Assembly: GCF_003148565.1 (NCBI RefSeq)
Contig: NZ_QGGL01000015.1
Coordinates: forward strand, 62,001-126,000
Length of the DNA stretch: 64,000 nucleotides
Source of the DNA: Tumebacillus permanentifrigoris
GTDB taxonomy: Bacteria; Bacillota; Bacilli; Tumebacillales; Tumebacillaceae
Direction of reading: 5' to 3'
Of the stretch, positions 25,477 to 33,099 are shown piece after piece. The notes beneath the pieces are model-generated. The model saw only the letters and a program-made list of their open reading frames with translations, was not told where the DNA came from and did not search any database. Every line of letters begins with the position of its first letter. The first letter of the stretch is position 1. A program made the translations under genes and the position numbers.

Positions 25477-26367
25477 ATGTACAAAATCTTTGATGTGACA
25501 CAATGGCAGCGTACGGAAGAAAGTGCTTCAGGCTCCAAGGACAAGGAATGGCGAATTTGTCCAGAAAGCCTTCGTTATGGTCTGATTAAAAAGCCTGTTT
25601 CTTGCCTTGAAGAAGATCGAGACCCAATAAAACCACATACGGGCGAGGCGTGGTCAGAGAAAATTGCATCCGAGATTGGTAAGAGTATTGGGATTCGAAC
25701 GCACGATGTAGAAATTGCATATGTAGATGAAGTTTACTGCTCCCTATGCTGGAGATTTCTCGACCCACAAGTCGAAATTTTGGAAGAAGGAGCAGATTTA
25801 ATTGACCCTTTTGACCGAACGTATGATCGTAAGAAGTTACGTGGTGAAGAAGTCAACTACAATATGAATCTTCTGTACCGTGTTTTTACGGAACTAGGCA
25901 TGTTACACCATCTCTTTGATATGATAGTGTTCGATGCCTTGGTAGGCAATACGGACCGACATCAAGATAATTTCGGTATCATCACCCACCTTGAAACAGC
26001 GCAGATTGTTTTTGCGCCCTTATACGATAATGCGTCATGTTTAGGTAGAGAATTACTGATACCAGATGTTCAAGAGAAAATGACGAACCCCACCAGTTTT
26101 GAAGCCTATATTAGTCGCAGTCCGTCTCTCATACGAACGGGGACTGCTAAACGTGGTACAAAACATTTCAACTTGCTTGAGAGTATCTTGGAAGGGTCCT
26201 TTTCAAAAGAGATGCGTATCGCGATGGATAAAGTAGAGTTCCTAGCGAGCCGTGAGATCGAGCAGATTGTGCATTCTGTCCCGTCTGAAGTGATGCATGA
26301 TGAATACAAAAGATTTGTCATCCGATTGTTAACAACACGTAGAGACCGCCTATTACAAATGAGGTGA
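25477..26367 (+). CDS. HipA-like kinase
   Basis: A 296-residue protein with the HipA kinase fold but without the HipA N-terminal subdomain. Visible elements: a glycine-containing loop (SASGSKDKEW, residues 16-25), the ATP-binding Lys in YGLIKKP (residues 34-40), the conserved Glu region WSEKIASEIG, the catalytic loop GNTDRHQDNFG (Asp160, Asn165) and the metal-binding Asp184 in APLYDNASCLG. HipA-type kinases phosphorylate targets such as aminoacyl-tRNA synthetases and can arrest growth. AGGAGCG precedes the ATG. Seven bases downstream lies a gene with the missing HipA N-terminal domain fused to HIRAN, so the two form a module. There is no hipB-like HTH gene. Confidence 0.82.
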   Translation: MYKIFDVTQWQRTEESASGSKDKEWRICPESLRYGLIKKPVSCLEEDRDPIKPHTGEAWSEKIASEIGKSIGIRTHDVEIAYVDEVYCSLCWRFLDPQVEILEEGADLIDPFDRTYDRKKLRGEEVNYNMNLLYRVFTELGMLHHLFDMIVFDALVGNTDRHQDNFGIITHLETAQIVFAPLYDNASCLGRELLIPDVQEKMTNPTSFEAYISRSPSLIRTGTAKRGTKHFNLLESILEGSFSKEMRIAMDKVEFLASREIEQIVHSVPSEVMHDEYKRFVIRLLTTRRDRLLQMR

Positions 26368-26374
26368 ATGGATA

Positions 26375-27127
26375 ATGAGTACTTTAACAGATAGGTTAAT
26401 TCTGATGTGGAGTAATCCAGTTACAAAGGCGAATTGTAAGATTGGTTTGCTAAGCAAGAAGCAGACTGGTTATCAATTCAGATACCTCAAGGATGAAGTC
26501 CGGAGCGCATACGACGATGGGTTTACCAATTTAGCCGGATTCCCTGACTTGGAAGCAATGTATCAATCGCCTAAATTGTTTTCAGTTTTTGAACGTCGAA
26601 TTCCAAGCTCTAGCCGAAAAGAATTCAAAGAAGTTATCAATCGCTTTCAACTTACCGAATTTGATGATCTCGATTGGGAGTATCTGCGCGTATCCAAAGG
26701 GAAATTGGCAACTGATCGTCTGTTTTTTTTGGAACCGATCAAGATTCAAAAAAACGTTATTCATTTGGAGTTCGAAGCAGCAGGTTGGAAGCCTTTGAAT
26801 CAAGAGCAAAATTTGATCGATAAAGTAACGCGTGGTCAACAGCTAGACTTACTGGTAGAGCCTGACAATCCGGTAGATCCGAAAGCTATTCAATTGATGA
26901 CACGAGGTAATCCGCCATTACGAATCGGTTATGTGCCAAAACCTTATAATGAGGCCATTCATTTCTGGATTCAGATGAACATTGCATTTCATGTGGAAAT
27001 TCGAGCCCTTCTAGATGAAAAACAATGTTTTAGACCCGTGGTTTCCTTAACAGGAACCCTCCCTACTGACCGTAATTTGAAAAACTTTCTGCCGCCTGTT
27101 GATGAGTTTATTCAAGAGTCGAACTAA
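26375..27127 (+). CDS. HipS/HipA N-terminal-like plus HIRAN domain protein
   Basis: A 250-residue two-domain protein. Residues about 15-90 resemble HipA N-subdomain 1 (HipS in the HipBST system): KIGLLSKKQTGYQFRYLKD, AGFPDLEAMYQSPKLFSVFERRIPS. Residues about 127-235 look like a HIRAN domain: LVEPDNPVDPKAIQLM (161-176) followed by RIGYVPK (183-189). HIRAN domains in helicase-like proteins bind DNA ends. By analogy with HipS, the first domain could restrain the kinase, with HIRAN sensing DNA; this is inference. The ATG at 26375 uses GAGGTGA, which overlaps the kinase stop, so translation is coupled. Both genes are AT-richer than the surrounding chromosome. Confidence 0.75.
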   Translation: MSTLTDRLILMWSNPVTKANCKIGLLSKKQTGYQFRYLKDEVRSAYDDGFTNLAGFPDLEAMYQSPKLFSVFERRIPSSSRKEFKEVINRFQLTEFDDLDWEYLRVSKGKLATDRLFFLEPIKIQKNVIHLEFEAAGWKPLNQEQNLIDKVTRGQQLDLLVEPDNPVDPKAIQLMTRGNPPLRIGYVPKPYNEAIHFWIQMNIAFHVEIRALLDEKQCFRPVVSLTGTLPTDRNLKNFLPPVDEFIQESN

Positions 27128-27158
27128 AATTAGAATCAGCATCAACGTTAAAGTGAGC

Positions 27159-27188
27159 AAACCACTCGTTCAGGACGGGTGGTTTTTT
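27159..27188 (+). terminator. Terminator of the kinase/HIRAN operon
   Basis: AACCACTCGT pairs with ACGGGTGGTT (one G-T pair), followed by a T run. The rest of the 310-base gap up to 27437 contains only the EamA promoter region; I see no gene there. Confidence 0.85.
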
Positions 27189-27349
27189 ACCCATCATTGT
27201 ACGGATTGAATTTCACTTCAAGCACAACGCGATTGCCCTCCGACTTCCACAGATGTAAAATATAGAAATCGACAGGTGGAGGAGACAAATTTCAGCAGGT
27301 AATTCCTGTGCTCCTCTAAAAAACTCAACCAGCCTGTGGTCGATTGGTA

Positions 27350-27389
27350 CTGACAAGTCCAAGTTCGTTGTACTATACTCCTCTAGTAC
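27350..27389 (+). promoter_or_regulatory. Promoter and inverted repeat of the EamA transporter gene
   Basis: CTGACA (27350-27355), 18 bases, TATACT (27374-27379). The -10 box lies inside an inverted repeat GTACTA-N8-TAGTAC (27370-27389), a likely repressor site of unknown ownership. Confidence 0.55.
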
Positions 27390-27437
27390 GTATGTTGATT
27401 TTCTGATGTTCGTCAATCTAATAACAAAGGACTGTGA

Positions 27438-28343
27438 ATGATGTCAGAACGACTTACATCGCTTCGGCTATTCGGGGTTTCCATGCTCTGGGGGATCAAT
27501 TTCGTCGTCAGTTCGTACTTGTTGCACAGCTTTTCCCCGATTTTTCTGTCCTTTGTACGCATCTGTCTGACGTCTGTTTTCTTGATCATCGTCGGGGTCA
27601 TGGGTGGCCAACTGCGCCGTCCGTCCAAAAAGGAATGGGGCCTGCTCGCCGGGGCCGGGATTTTCGGGACGCTGCTCAATCAGACGTTTTATTTCACCGG
27701 ACTTCATCATTCGACAGCTGGGAACGCCGCACTGATCATCGCCTTGTCTCCGATCGCCACGTTGATCTTGGCACGGATCTTCCTGAAGGAACGCTTTACC
27801 GCATTTAAAATCATTGGGGCAATCGTTGGATTGGTCGGTGTGGTCACGATCGTCACCGTCGGTGGCGATGGGTCGTTCGGGATCACGATCGGTGATGTCT
27901 ACCTGTTGTTTGCGATGTTGACCTTGTCGATCTCGCTGTTGTTCATCCGCAGGCTGACGGAAAGCATGTCCTCCTATATGATCACGATCTATTCCACCGT
28001 GGCCGGCAGTGTGTTGATGACATTGCCCGCAGGTGCGGAAGCGTTGCAAGGCGGGACGGTGGTCAGCCACAGCTTGTGGATGTGGCTGTTGATGATCTCC
28101 GCCGGAATTGTGGCCCAAGGCCTCGGCGGGTTCTGGTGGAACAAAGGGGTCGCGGAGATCGGGGCGAGCAAGGCCTCGATGTTCATGAACATCCCGCCGT
28201 TTATCGCGTTGATCGTGGCGCACTTTGTCTTGGGCGATCCGATTCACATGGCGCAAGTCATCGGTGGCATTCTCGTCCTGAGCGGGGTTGCGATCACCAA
28301 CAAGAGATCGATCAGCAGCACGAAACCTACCGTTTCGATCTAA
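27438..28343 (+). CDS. EamA/DMT family transporter
   Basis: A 301-residue drug/metabolite transporter with ten predicted transmembrane helices in two EamA repeats (about residues 8-140 and 150-290). Typical features: SLRLFGVSMLWGINFVVSSY in helix 1, and ARIFLKERFTAFKIIGAIVGLVGVV closing the first repeat. Substrates in the family include amino acids and metabolites; none is indicated here. AAAGGA at 27426 serves the ATG at 27438 (a second ATG follows at 27441). It marks the return to the GC-rich chromosome after the accessory island. Confidence 0.9.
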   Translation: MMSERLTSLRLFGVSMLWGINFVVSSYLLHSFSPIFLSFVRICLTSVFLIIVGVMGGQLRRPSKKEWGLLAGAGIFGTLLNQTFYFTGLHHSTAGNAALIIALSPIATLILARIFLKERFTAFKIIGAIVGLVGVVTIVTVGGDGSFGITIGDVYLLFAMLTLSISLLFIRRLTESMSSYMITIYSTVAGSVLMTLPAGAEALQGGTVVSHSLWMWLLMISAGIVAQGLGGFWWNKGVAEIGASKASMFMNIPPFIALIVAHFVLGDPIHMAQVIGGILVLSGVAITNKRSISSTKPTVSI

Positions 28344-28344
28344 A

Positions 28345-28382
28345 AAAAGAGGAGTTGGCCGCATGGGCCAACTCCTCTTTTT
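28345..28382. terminator. Bidirectional terminator between the EamA gene and inhA
   Basis: AAAGAGGAGTTGGCC pairs with GGCCAACTCCTCTTT around GCATG, with A and T runs on both sides. Confidence 0.93.
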
Positions 28383-28395
28383 GCTTACGAGATTG

Positions 28396-30735
28396 CTACT
28401 TGGTGATCTTGATCGTCGCGGTGCTGCGGTCTGCCGCTTCGGAGAGCACTTGGATTTTCAAGCCGTAGCTCGGGAGCTTGAGGCCGGAATCGGAGCTCGA
28501 CGGGGACCAGTACGCGGTTTTGTCGTCAAAGATCGGGTTCGGGTTCTTCGCTGCATTGTAGAGGTGGAATCCTTTGTCATAGTAGACGTCAAGGTCCGAA
28601 CCTTTTTTCAGCGAGAACGCTGCGTCGAAGATTTGGTAACGCGTGCCAGCGATTGCGCCGCTCGCGTCGTTGCCGCCCCAGTGGTGGACGTTTTGGTGCG
28701 AGTCAACCACGCCGAGGAAGCCTTTGCCTGGATGTGCAGCCGTCCAGTTGTCGTCATACGCTTCATTGACATACCAGATCAGCATGCCCGGATCGTAGCT
28801 CATCAAGGACGTGCCACGGCGGATGTGTGCCAGACCTTGGTCAACACCTTGATGGTTGCGCCATTCGACGAGGTAGTGGTGCTTGGTCGCATACTTGCCT
28901 TCGTGCTTGCTGAAGCCGTTGAGCGTGAACAGCGAAGTGCCTTCTGCGCCATCGCTGAGCAGGGTGGAGCCGTTTTTCGTCACCTTGACGTTATCCACAA
29001 AGAACCCGTCGAGGTTGGTGCCCCAGTCGGTCATGGAGCGGAATTGCAGCTGGATTTTCTGACCTGCATACGCACTCAGGTCGATCGTCTCATGCAACCA
29101 ACCGCCAGAATCACCGGTGTAGCCCGGCAGATTCGGGATGATGGTCGGGTAACCGTCTGCTACGATGTCGGTCGTGGTGTGCGGAGTTGCGAGCGATTTC
29201 CAAGTCGTACCGTTGTCGGTCGAGACTTGGACCATCGAGTAATCCCAGCCCTGTTCCATTTTGTACCAGGTGTCATAGTCGAGCGAAGCAGAAGTTGCAC
29301 CGGTCAGGTCGACCGTGGTGCTCATCTTGTTGTCCATCTCGTCTTTTCGGCCACCGTAGTATTCATAGGAACCGGTCGCCGGGGTGTTGATGGACGTGAC
29401 GTTGTCCGGGAGGTCGATCCGCACGACGTCATCATTCGTGCCGTGGGTGGATGCTTGGTCCAGCGTGTAGGTCAGGCCAGCCGCCGGGATGTCCGAGACG
29501 CCGATGCGCTTACCTTGTTGCCAGTTGCCGCCGATGGTCTGTTGGTAGAACTCTTTGGCATACGGGGAGAAACCAGTCGGTTCGGAGCCCGGTACGTCGC
29601 CCGCCCAAGAACCAGCAGACATGATCGAGTAGTACTCGACCGGTTCGCCGTTGCCCGAGTAGATCGTGTCGTACTCATCCGGCAGGCCGAGATCGTGGCC
29701 GTACTCATGCGAGAACACGCCCGTTGCGCCGTCTTCCGGTTCGACGGTGTAGTCGAATGCGCCCATCGCGCCGCCCCAGTACGGAACGGTTGCTTTGGTG
29801 CCCGGGATCGCATACGGGGAACCGAGATCCCAACGGTGTGACCAGATCGCCGCATCGCCGAGCGATCCGCCGCCTGCTTCTTCACCAACACCTGCGTGGA
29901 TGACCATCAGGTGGTCGACGAGGCCGTCCGGCTCACGGGTGTTGCCGTCGCCATCGAGGTCGTAGATATCCTCTTGGTCATAGGAGGACAGCGGGACGCC
30001 GTTTGCTGATGCTGCTGCCAGCGCATCGCGGATCAGACCGCGCGGGTTGTTGTCACTGTCATCGACGTTGCCGCCGTAAGCCGAAAAGCCTTTCGGAGCT
30101 TTCAGCCAGCCGTACACGTCTCCGTCCACGGTGTAAGAACCGCCGGATTGTTGCAGGTAGTATTGAACCATCGAGATCTTGTTCTTGCCATCCGGGCCGG
30201 TGTAGCCAGTTGGGGAGAACAGCATCTGACGGTAGTGTTCGGTGGAGTAGTCAGAGAAGTAGTTATCCGTTTCCGAAGAACTGATGTTGTTGTGTGCGTA
30301 GTCGTTGTACTCGACGAGCAGCACGAGGATTTTGTCCTTGCGCAGACTGCCGTTCCATGCTTGCGGTACCGCCGCAGACGGAGCGGTTGCCGAGACGGTT
30401 CCCGCTTTTGCGGTGGTGCGCATCGCGGCACGCTTGTCAGAGGAATTGTTTTTTTCGGTGCGCGTTTGGGCGGTGTTGACGCGGGTTTGCAAGTATTGGT
30501 TCATCGCTTGTGTCTGTTGTTCTGGAGTCAGGCCTTGCGGGATGACGCCGCGTTCGATCAACGACTGGATCATGCGGTCCTGATTGACGATGCCGAGATC
30601 GAGCGGTGCTGCATCGTGACCGATGCTGGTGTCAGGCGCTTGAGCCGCCGCTGGCAGCGTTGCGGGGGTGACGGTGAAGACCGTCCCTGCAACGAGAGCG
30701 GAGGTCAGGCCCAACGTGAACAATTTGCGGTTCAT
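28396..30735 (-). CDS. inhA: Immune inhibitor A (M6 family metallopeptidase), secreted
   Basis: A 779-residue secreted zinc protease. Residues 1-33 are a signal peptide ending PAAAQA. A propeptide follows, and the catalytic domain carries HEYGHDLGLPDEYD (HExxH at residues 343-347, with downstream family residues). The C-terminal half contains two beta-sandwich regions (TGSYEYYGG... and GWLHETIDLSAYAGQKIQLQF) typical of the MAM-like/VEG domain of InhA proteins. Bacillus InhA degrades host or insect antimicrobial peptides and processes other exoproteins. Start ATG at 30735 with GGGAGGGAC upstream. Monocistronic. Confidence 0.93.
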   Translation of the reverse strand: MNRKLFTLGLTSALVAGTVFTVTPATLPAAAQAPDTSIGHDAAPLDLGIVNQDRMIQSLIERGVIPQGLTPEQQTQAMNQYLQTRVNTAQTRTEKNNSSDKRAAMRTTAKAGTVSATAPSAAVPQAWNGSLRKDKILVLLVEYNDYAHNNISSSETDNYFSDYSTEHYRQMLFSPTGYTGPDGKNKISMVQYYLQQSGGSYTVDGDVYGWLKAPKGFSAYGGNVDDSDNNPRGLIRDALAAASANGVPLSSYDQEDIYDLDGDGNTREPDGLVDHLMVIHAGVGEEAGGGSLGDAAIWSHRWDLGSPYAIPGTKATVPYWGGAMGAFDYTVEPEDGATGVFSHEYGHDLGLPDEYDTIYSGNGEPVEYYSIMSAGSWAGDVPGSEPTGFSPYAKEFYQQTIGGNWQQGKRIGVSDIPAAGLTYTLDQASTHGTNDDVVRIDLPDNVTSINTPATGSYEYYGGRKDEMDNKMSTTVDLTGATSASLDYDTWYKMEQGWDYSMVQVSTDNGTTWKSLATPHTTTDIVADGYPTIIPNLPGYTGDSGGWLHETIDLSAYAGQKIQLQFRSMTDWGTNLDGFFVDNVKVTKNGSTLLSDGAEGTSLFTLNGFSKHEGKYATKHHYLVEWRNHQGVDQGLAHIRRGTSLMSYDPGMLIWYVNEAYDDNWTAAHPGKGFLGVVDSHQNVHHWGGNDASGAIAGTRYQIFDAAFSLKKGSDLDVYYDKGFHLYNAAKNPNPIFDDKTAYWSPSSSDSGLKLPSYGLKIQVLSEAADRSTATIKITK

Positions 30736-30868
30736 GAAAAGTCCCTCCCTTTTTATATATAGAAATTAACTAATACGCTATCCTTATTCAACATAAGACA
30801 GAAAACTCCTGTTCGACACCACAGAAATTTTTATATTTTCTGAAAGAAGAATTGAAAGGTGTCCACAC

Positions 30869-30896
30869 TTGGCGGAATTCGGGGCTGTGGTACAAT
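30869..30896 (+). promoter_or_regulatory. Probable promoter of the ubiD-family gene
   Basis: TTGGCG (30869-30874), 16 bases, TACAAT (30891-30896); 39 bases upstream of the ATG. Confidence 0.5.
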
Positions 30897-30935
30897 AGAT
30901 AAGATTGAATGTATGCGATAGGAGAGAAGACATAG

Positions 30936-32714
30936 ATGCATCGTAACCTACGAAGTTTTATCAATACATTGCGCCAAGAGCGGGACATTGTGGAGATCAC
31001 AGCAGAGGTCGATCCGAACTTAGAACTCGCAGAAATTCACCGTCGCGTCATTGCAGAGGGCGGTCCGGCGTTGCTGTTCACCAACGTCAAAGGAAGCAGC
31101 TACCCGGTGTTCTCCAATATGTTCGGCACGATTCGCCGCGTGGATCTCGCGTTTGGACCCCGCCCGGAACAGTTGATGAAGGAGATCATCTCCCTGACTC
31201 ATAAATTGGTGCCGCCGACGCTCGGCAAGTTGTGGGGAGAACGCAATCTCTTCCTTGAACTGGCGAAGGTCGGAACCAAAAACGTCGGGCGTGACAAAGC
31301 CCCGATCCTCGACTTGGTCGATTCACCTGCCAAGCTGTCCGAACTGCCCGTCTTGACCTCGTGGCATGAAGACGGCGGCCCCTTTGTCACGTTGCCGCTC
31401 GTCTACACCGAACACCCGGACCCGAACAAAAAAGACCACAATCTCGGCATGTACCGGGTTCAGGTCTATGATGACAACACGACGGGGATGCACTGGCAGA
31501 TTCAAAAGGGTGGCGGCTTCCACCACTGGGAAGCGGAACAGCGCGGAGAAGACCTCGCCACCACCGTCTTCCTCGGCGGCCCGCCCGCTTTGATCGCATC
31601 GGCGATCGCTCCGGTCCCGGAGATGTTGCCTGAACTGCTGCTCACTTCTCTGATCCTCGGAGAAAAACTGCCGGTGATCGCCGATCCGGCAGGTGGACGC
31701 AACCCGTTGATCGCGGAAGCCGAGTTTGCTATCGTCGGGAAAGTCCCGCCGCACCAACGCCGTCTCGAAGGGCCGTTTGGCGACCATTTCGGCTATTACT
31801 CGCTGGCGCATGAGTTCCCGGTGTTCAACGTCGACCGCGTGTACCACCGTCGCGATGCGATCTATCCGGCGACCGTCGTCGGCAAGCCGGTACAGGAGGA
31901 TTATTATCTTGGCGACTTCCTGCAACGCCTGCTGTCGCCGGCGTTTCCGTTGGCGATGCCAGGTGTGCGGGAACTGTGGACCTATGCAGAGACCGGCTTC
32001 CATGCGTTGGCAGCGGCAGTCGTGCGCGAGAGCTACAAGCGTGAGACGATTGCGCATGCCTTCCGCATCTTGGGCGAAGGCCAGTTGAGTCTGACCAAGT
32101 TCCTGATCCTGGCTGACAAGATGGTCGACCTGACCAACTTTGCCGCGACATTTGAACAAGTTCTGGAGCGTTTCGATCCAGCGACCGATCTCTTCGTGAT
32201 CGGCAACACCTCGAACGACACGCTGGATTACACGGGCCGTCAGTTCAACAAAGGCTCGAAGGGCATCCTGCTCGGTACGGGCGATCCGATCCGCACGTTG
32301 CCCGGCCAGTACCAAGGCCCGGACCTAGCGCTCGTCAACCAGATCGAGCCGTATTGCAAAGGCTGCCTCTGCATCTCGGGTGCGTCGTATGAGCAAGACC
32401 CAGAGCTCGGTGCGCGCATCGTGCAGCAGCATGCCGATGCCTTGCGCGAGTGGCCGGTGGTGTTCCTCGTCGACGATGCCAAAGTCGCGAAGGCGCAGAG
32501 TTCGTTCCTGTGGACGACCTTCACGCGCTTCGACCCGTCGCATGATATCTATGCGGAAGCGGACTTGGTGCGTCACCATGTCGCGTACAAACTCCCGATC
32601 GTGATCGATGCACGGATGAAGCCGTGGTACCCGGATGAAGTGGAAACTCGCCCGGACATCGACCAGAAAGTATCTGCGCGATGGACGGAGTACTTCGGCA
32701 AGCAACAATTCTAG
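30936..32714 (+). CDS. UbiD family decarboxylase
   Basis: A 592-residue member of the prenylated-FMN-dependent UbiD decarboxylases. Conserved segments include the MYRVQVYDDNTTGMHWQ block (near residue 170, cofactor contacts), LEGPFGDHFGYYS (near residue 277, with catalytic acidic residues) and DYTGRQFNKGSKGILLGTGDP. The length exceeds E. coli UbiD (about 500) and matches the longer Gram-positive forms annotated as menaquinone-biosynthesis decarboxylases. A role in menaquinone or aromatic-acid metabolism is likely but not fixed. No ubiX (prFMN synthase) gene is adjacent. GGAGAG precedes the ATG at 30936. Confidence 0.88.
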   Translation: MHRNLRSFINTLRQERDIVEITAEVDPNLELAEIHRRVIAEGGPALLFTNVKGSSYPVFSNMFGTIRRVDLAFGPRPEQLMKEIISLTHKLVPPTLGKLWGERNLFLELAKVGTKNVGRDKAPILDLVDSPAKLSELPVLTSWHEDGGPFVTLPLVYTEHPDPNKKDHNLGMYRVQVYDDNTTGMHWQIQKGGGFHHWEAEQRGEDLATTVFLGGPPALIASAIAPVPEMLPELLLTSLILGEKLPVIADPAGGRNPLIAEAEFAIVGKVPPHQRRLEGPFGDHFGYYSLAHEFPVFNVDRVYHRRDAIYPATVVGKPVQEDYYLGDFLQRLLSPAFPLAMPGVRELWTYAETGFHALAAAVVRESYKRETIAHAFRILGEGQLSLTKFLILADKMVDLTNFAATFEQVLERFDPATDLFVIGNTSNDTLDYTGRQFNKGSKGILLGTGDPIRTLPGQYQGPDLALVNQIEPYCKGCLCISGASYEQDPELGARIVQQHADALREWPVVFLVDDAKVAKAQSSFLWTTFTRFDPSHDIYAEADLVRHHVAYKLPIVIDARMKPWYPDEVETRPDIDQKVSARWTEYFGKQQF

Positions 32715-32725
32715 TACTTGGACAC

Positions 32726-32765
32726 AAAAAATACCCCGGCGGGTGAAGGCCGCGGGGTATTTTTT
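32726..32765. terminator. Bidirectional terminator
   Basis: AAATACCCCG pairs with CGGGGTATTT; A and T runs on both sides. It separates the ubiD-family gene from the convergent small HMA-like gene. Confidence 0.92.
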
Positions 32766-32769
32766 CTGC

Positions 32770-32994
32770 TTAGAAGGGTTCCTTCCACTCCGACAACACG
32801 TCGATGCCTTGGGCTTGGACGGTTTTGCGCAGTTGGTTCAAGTTGGTGACATCATCCTCGAACTCCACTGCGATGCGGTTGGTGCTCATATCGACCACTG
32901 CGCGCTCCACGCCAGACAGTGCGTTCAACGCGGTCGAGACCTTGCGAACTTCATCTGGTGCGGCTTTGCGGATCAAGATGTTTGCGATGGACAT
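32770..32994 (-). CDS. HMA-fold (heavy-metal-associated-like) small protein lacking CxxC
   Basis: A 74-residue protein with the beta-alpha-beta-beta-alpha-beta pattern of copper chaperones: IANILIRKAAPDEVRKVSTAL, LSGVERAVVDMSTNRIAVEFEDD, LRKTVQAQGIDV. The metal-binding MxCxxC loop is replaced by RKAAPDE, so it cannot bind Cu(I) in the usual way; its function is unknown. The start ATG at 32994 has a GAGGGGGGTGG ribosome-binding site that can pair with an upstream CCCCCTCG (see 33005-33038). Confidence 0.7.
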   Translation of the reverse strand: MSIANILIRKAAPDEVRKVSTALNALSGVERAVVDMSTNRIAVEFEDDVTNLNQLRKTVQAQGIDVLSEWKEPF

Positions 32995-33004
32995 GAAAAG
33001 CCAC

Positions 33005-33038
33005 CCCCCTCGTGTAACAGTATGAGACAGCGAGGGGG
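33005..33038 (-). promoter_or_regulatory. Hairpin that can hide the ribosome-binding site of the HMA-like gene
   Basis: On the minus strand CCCCCTCG (33038-33031) pairs perfectly with CGAGGGGG (33012-33005) across an 18-base loop. The right arm is the ribosome-binding site of the gene starting at 32994. No T run follows, so it is not a terminator; translational control is the likely effect. Confidence 0.45.
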
Positions 33039-33099
33039 ATGCTATGCACCGGATTATCGAGTATCCTAAAAGGGACTCACTTGGAAAGGTCGTGCCCTC

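Noticed and set aside
25477-27127. Classical HipBA toxin-antitoxin pair
   Set aside because: No HTH antitoxin gene lies next to the kinase, and the HipA N-terminal domain is on a separate HIRAN fusion protein.
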